The notes under the pieces: generated by a model | Told to the model about the DNA's origin: nothing | What the model saw: the letters and a program-made list of their open reading frames with translations, nothing else | The model's database searches: none | Origin: CAZJAH01 sp964544155 | GTDB lineage: Bacteria > Bacteroidota > Ignavibacteria > Kapaibacteriales > UBA2268 | Direction: 5' to 3' | NCBI GenBank assembly: GCA_964544155.1 | Contig: CAZJAH010000039.1 | Location: forward strand, 1-28,130 | DNA: 28,130 nucleotides | Translations under genes and position numbers: made by a program | In this document: piece after piece, positions 24,772 through 28,130 of the stretch | Layout of the letters: each line of letters starts with the position of its first letter | How positions within the stretch are numbered: the first letter of the stretch is position 1

Positions 24772-26967
24772 ATGCGATTAATTATCACATTATTTGTTTT
24801 TGTTGCTATGGCATCATCTGCTTTTGCGGATAAGGTCAGCGGCACTCTTTACGGAATTGGCGCCGAAGGCGAAAAAGCTCCTCTTGCCAGCGCCAACTTA
24901 TACTGGCTTGGTACGGATAAAGGCACCATCAGCGATGCAGACGGCAAATTCGAGCTTCATACGGTAAGAAGCACGTCTATGCTGGTTGCCTCCTATACCG
25001 GATATGAAAAGGATACAATCGATGTAAATAAAATTGAAGAAAAATTAGATATAACGATAGAACTGGAATCCAATCTGCAAACCGAAACGGTCAATGTTGT
25101 AGACGTGCATCCTACCAGGCACGTAAATAAAGTATCGATAGCCAATCAGGAAACCATAAGCGAAGCAGGCCTGAAGAAAGCTGCCTGCTGCAATCTGGCT
25201 GAAAGCTTTGTGACCAATGCCTCGGTAGATGTCGAATATTCAGACGCCTCTACTGGCGCGCGCCAGATAAAGCTGCTGGGCCTGCACGGCACCTATACGC
25301 AGATACTCACTGAGAACGTGCCCAACCTGCGCGGCCTGGGATTCCCTTTCGGGCTCAATTATATACCCGGCCCCTGGATGGAATCTATTTCAATCTCGAA
25401 GGGCGCGGCAAGCGTTAAGAACGGCTACGAATCAATCACAGGCCAAATCAACGTGGAATACAAAAAAGCAAACACATCCGAGCCTCTGTTCCTGAATTTT
25501 TATGCGGATAATTATCAAAAGGTAGAAGGTAATATCACTTCCGCAGTTGATCTTTCTGACAAATGGAGCACCATGCTGCTTTTCCACGGCAATTTCATGA
25601 ATAATAAAATGGACCGCAACAGCGACTATTTCCTCGATCATCCTATGGTAGAGCAGATAAACCTGCTGAACAGGTGGGATTACAACGGCGATTCGCATGA
25701 ATCAAAAACAGGCATCAAACTGCTGTATGAAAACCGTTACGGCGGCCAGCCCGGATTTTACCCCGGAAGGGAAGATCAGTTCTACGGTATCGATATTAAT
25801 TCTCAAAGAGCCGAATTTTACACCAAAAACGGATTTTTCCTCGGCGATAATGCATCTATAGGAACAATATTCTCGGCCACGCACCATAAGCAGAATTCAT
25901 TTTACGGCAGGAAGCATTATCTTGCCGAGCAGAATTCTATTTACGGTAATTTCATGTACCAGGGTGATATTAACCATGAGAATGCCTTTACTACAGGCTT
26001 CAGCTTCCAGTATGATAAGTACTCACAGCATTTGGACGATCTTAATCTTCCCAAAGAAGAACTAGTGCCGGGCGCGTTCTTGGAATATACTTTTTCGGGC
26101 ATTCATGACTTCACACTTACCGGCGGCCTGCGCTACGACCACCATAATAACCATGGCGGATTCGTTACCCCGAGGCTGCACGCCAAATATGATATAGACG
26201 CGGATACCAAACTAAGGGCTTCAGCAGGAAAAGGATACAGGACTGCAGACCTTATTGCCGAAAATTCCTCTGTAATGGCAAGCTCCAGGCAGCTTATCAT
26301 AGCTGAAGAACTCGATATGGAAGAAGCCTGGAATTACGGGCTGAATTTCCTGACTGAATTCTCAACCGCAGGTATTTGGTTTACTTTCAATGCCGATTAT
26401 TTCAGGACTGAATTTATTAACCAGGTAGTAACTGACCTCGATGACGACTTTAATCAGGTACGTTTCTATAACCTTGACGGTGAGTCATACTCGAACAGCC
26501 TTCAGTTTGACCTGGCTGCTGATTTCCTGAACGGCTTCATCCTTACCACAGCGTACAGGTGGAATGACGTGCGGATGACCATCGACGGCGAACTTAGGCA
26601 AAAGCCCCTGCAAAGCCCGCATAAGGGATTCATGAACCTTGAATACATATTGGCACTCAAAGGCTGGAGCTTCGACATTACCGGTGAATATAACAGCTCC
26701 GGACGTATGCCCGATTCAGAAGGAATGCCTGCGGATATTAGGCCGGATGATACATTCCCGGGGTACTTTCTCGCGCATGGGCAGGTAACAAAGGATTTCG
26801 ACGCGCTGGAAATTTACCTGGGCATAGAGAACGCCTTCGATTACAGACAGGATAATCCCATTGTTGGCTGGCAGGATCCGTTTGGCAATTATTTCGACAG
26901 CAGCATGATCTGGGGCCCCGTTGCCGGACGAAAAATATACATGGGCGTCAGGATGACAGTGAACTAA
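24772..26967 (+). CDS. TonB-dependent outer membrane receptor with carboxypeptidase-regulatory-like N-terminal domain
   Basis: A 731-residue outer membrane gated channel. A signal peptide occupies residues 1-19 (ends SAFA). A CarboxypepD_reg-like domain runs to about 100 (APLASANLYWLGTDKGTISD, DADGKFELH). A TonB-box-like ETVNVV is at about 105-110, then the plug (about 115-230; GARQIKLLGLHGTYTQILTE, SISKGAASVKNGYESITGQI), and a 22-strand-type barrel rich in aromatic strands ending in IYMGVRMTVN with no C-terminal extension. The plug contains an unusual KAACCNLAES with adjacent Cys139/140, which I recall as typical of a receptor subfamily found next to HYC_CC_PP or heavy-metal-associated proteins. 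A metal or metallophore substrate is inferred, and copper is possible. TAGGGAG precedes the ATG, and a strong terminator follows. Confidence 0.9.
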   Translation: MRLIITLFVFVAMASSAFADKVSGTLYGIGAEGEKAPLASANLYWLGTDKGTISDADGKFELHTVRSTSMLVASYTGYEKDTIDVNKIEEKLDITIELESNLQTETVNVVDVHPTRHVNKVSIANQETISEAGLKKAACCNLAESFVTNASVDVEYSDASTGARQIKLLGLHGTYTQILTENVPNLRGLGFPFGLNYIPGPWMESISISKGAASVKNGYESITGQINVEYKKANTSEPLFLNFYADNYQKVEGNITSAVDLSDKWSTMLLFHGNFMNNKMDRNSDYFLDHPMVEQINLLNRWDYNGDSHESKTGIKLLYENRYGGQPGFYPGREDQFYGIDINSQRAEFYTKNGFFLGDNASIGTIFSATHHKQNSFYGRKHYLAEQNSIYGNFMYQGDINHENAFTTGFSFQYDKYSQHLDDLNLPKEELVPGAFLEYTFSGIHDFTLTGGLRYDHHNNHGGFVTPRLHAKYDIDADTKLRASAGKGYRTADLIAENSSVMASSRQLIIAEELDMEEAWNYGLNFLTEFSTAGIWFTFNADYFRTEFINQVVTDLDDDFNQVRFYNLDGESYSNSLQFDLAADFLNGFILTTAYRWNDVRMTIDGELRQKPLQSPHKGFMNLEYILALKGWSFDITGEYNSSGRMPDSEGMPADIRPDDTFPGYFLAHGQVTKDFDALEIYLGIENAFDYRQDNPIVGWQDPFGNYFDSSMIWGPVAGRKIYMGVRMTVN

Positions 26968-27343
26968 ACAGTAGAACAGTATGATATATTAAAAGCCGGA
27001 GCATAATGCCCCGGCTTTTTTTGTACCCGGATTAACCGAAACTAAGCCTGAGCTGCAGAAATGTTTTAAACTGTTAATATTTTTAGTGACTGTATGCTTT
27101 GATGAATACTAAATTATTTTGTAAGTTATGAAGATGAAAATAAGAGAAGAAAAATGATTGAAGAAAAAAGTACGAACGCACAACACATGGTATAGTACAT
27201 GCGGGTTTTGTTACTAAATCACTCCTAAATGTTTCTATAAACTCAAATCAGACCGGGTTAAATCCTACACCCCTTTTAAACCATTTTAAGTTAAAAGCAT
27301 CTAACTGAATATAAAGAATTTTAAAAAAAATTAGGGGAAAAAA
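26968..27343. other. 376-base intergenic region before the last gene
   Basis: It contains the receptor terminator at its left end. The rest is AT-rich, with no open frame of useful length and no clear promoter match. The promoter of the secreted-protein gene at 27344 should lie here. Confidence 0.6.
26991..27022 (+). terminator. Rho-independent terminator after the TonB-dependent receptor
   Basis: AAAAGCCGG (26991-26999) pairs with CCGGCTTTT (27011-27019). After one A-C mismatch, GCA pairs with TGC, closing a TAA loop. Seven T follow at 27016-27022. It lies 24 bases after the stop codon and ends the metal-linked operon. Confidence 0.9.
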
Positions 27344-28130
27344 ATGAAGAGGCCTGACTTTGCAATTTTTTTTATATTTCTGTTAACTTTAATAAATTTT
27401 CCTGTTCGGGCTCAAAATGCCGAACGAATTTCCCCGGACAGTTTATTCTACATCGACCCTGAGGTGAATATGCCTTCGGGATTGCTTGGTTTTCAGATAG
27501 GAAACGGGGATATCTGGATTGGCGAACTCGACAAACAGACCGGGCTCTTTAAATCTGAAAACGGGCTTGATTTTAAAATTGGCGAAAATGCCGCGCCGCT
27601 GATTGAGACATTCAACGGCCCGGAATTCGGTTACGATTCCAATGGATGGAGCGTTGTTTTTACAAAAGAAATTGACGGGATTTACAGAATTTGGGAATCA
27701 AAAATAACTGATGGCGAAATCATCTCCCGTGAAGTAGCTTCCGGTACTGAAAACAGGCAGTCGGCTTTAGCCTCGAAGAATCAAAATGCCGGTTCAACCC
27801 GGATCGTATATTCCATCGGCGGTTTCGATGGGGTAATGGCATGGAAGGATTTAAGCGATATAGAAAATGAATATATCATCGACAGCGTAGACAGGGGCAT
27901 CCGATGGATTGACAATTCCAACAAACTCGCTTACATAAAGCAGACAGGCCAGCATAAAGGCGAAATCGCGATTTACGATACCGATACTCAAACCGAGGAA
28001 ATAGTCTCCGGCGACGGAAGAAGTAAAACCAACCCCTATGGCTGGTATGCCCCTGAATATGACGATGAATTACTAGTAGCCGCTTTACTCGATAGTGATA
28101 CCAAAATAGGCGTTTACAAAAAAAATGCCC
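27344..28130 (+). CDS. Secreted beta-propeller-like protein, cut by the window edge (N-terminal 262 residues)
   Basis: The frame opens at ATG 27344 behind TTAGGGGAAA and stays open to the end of the window, so the 3' end is missing. Residues 1-23 are a signal peptide (KRPDFAIFFIFLLTLINFP...VRA, then QN). The mature part has repeated blade-like segments: GDIWIGELDKQTG, GIYRIWESKITDGE, RIVYSIGGFDGVMAWKDL, KLAYIKQTGQHKGEIAIYDT and KIGVYKKNA. The repeated pattern of a strand, a turn and an Asp resembles TolB/WD40-type propellers. It is probably periplasmic or surface exposed, and a T9SS tail could lie beyond the edge. The specific function is unknown. Confidence 0.75.
   Translation, partial: MKRPDFAIFFIFLLTLINFPVRAQNAERISPDSLFYIDPEVNMPSGLLGFQIGNGDIWIGELDKQTGLFKSENGLDFKIGENAAPLIETFNGPEFGYDSNGWSVVFTKEIDGIYRIWESKITDGEIISREVASGTENRQSALASKNQNAGSTRIVYSIGGFDGVMAWKDLSDIENEYIIDSVDRGIRWIDNSNKLAYIKQTGQHKGEIAIYDTDTQTEEIVSGDGRSKTNPYGWYAPEYDDELLVAALLDSDTKIGVYKKNA

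Noticed and set aside
27173..27203. Imperfect palindrome around CATGGTATAGTACATG upstream of the last gene
   Set aside because: Only the outer four bases pair well; too weak to call an operator.

Overview
The window looks like chromosome from a free-living member of the Bacteroidota/Ignavibacteriota/Chlorobiota (FCB) group. The best evidence is a 1612-residue secreted protein ending in a type IX secretion sorting domain, a HYC_CC_PP-type small secreted protein next to a TonB-dependent receptor with an N-terminal carboxypeptidase-regulatory-like domain, and AT-rich intergenic DNA. Many genes have clear purine-rich ribosome binding sites, which is less typical of core Bacteroidota and makes an Ignavibacteria or Kapabacteria-like lineage more likely. 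This placement is inference; no rRNA or marker gene is present. No tRNA, rRNA, CRISPR array, insertion sequence or integrase was found.

Layout. 1-3832: class II fumarase, then a long AT-rich gap with phased A-tracts, then an unusual 563-residue Rossmann-fold protein. 3886-8798: the very large secreted type IX cargo protein, closed by a strong terminator. 8818-10224: a HIT-family hydrolase and arabinose-5-phosphate isomerase (KdsD, Kdo/LPS synthesis). 10255-11277, minus: RodZ-like cell-shape protein. 11429-12475: DUF2279 membrane/periplasmic protein. 12552-18781: glycosyltransferase, a 1443-residue acyl-CoA dehydratase activase-type iron-sulfur ATPase, and purM, closely spaced and probably co-transcribed. 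18876-21761, minus: a compact three-gene operon that starts with a GAF-like sensor fused to a nucleotidyltransferase, followed by a family 2 O-methyltransferase and a metallophosphoesterase. 21915-23838: a phage-type regulatory switch without any other phage genes. 24209-26967: Cys/His-rich secreted protein plus TonB-dependent receptor, probably metal linked, behind a promoter with a tandem repeat. 27344-28130: the start of another secreted protein, cut by the window edge.

Most of the window is core metabolism and envelope biology. The two stretches that deserve attention are the sensor-nucleotidyltransferase/methyltransferase/phosphoesterase operon and the phage-type switch. In the switch, a CI-like repressor is split into an HTH protein and an S24-domain protein. 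The S24 protein keeps the Ser-Lys dyad at the LexA/UmuD spacing but has no visible Ala-Gly or Cys-Gly cleavage site. The two face a small acidic protein and a Mor-like activator across an intergenic region with four regularly spaced TTGTG-type boxes.
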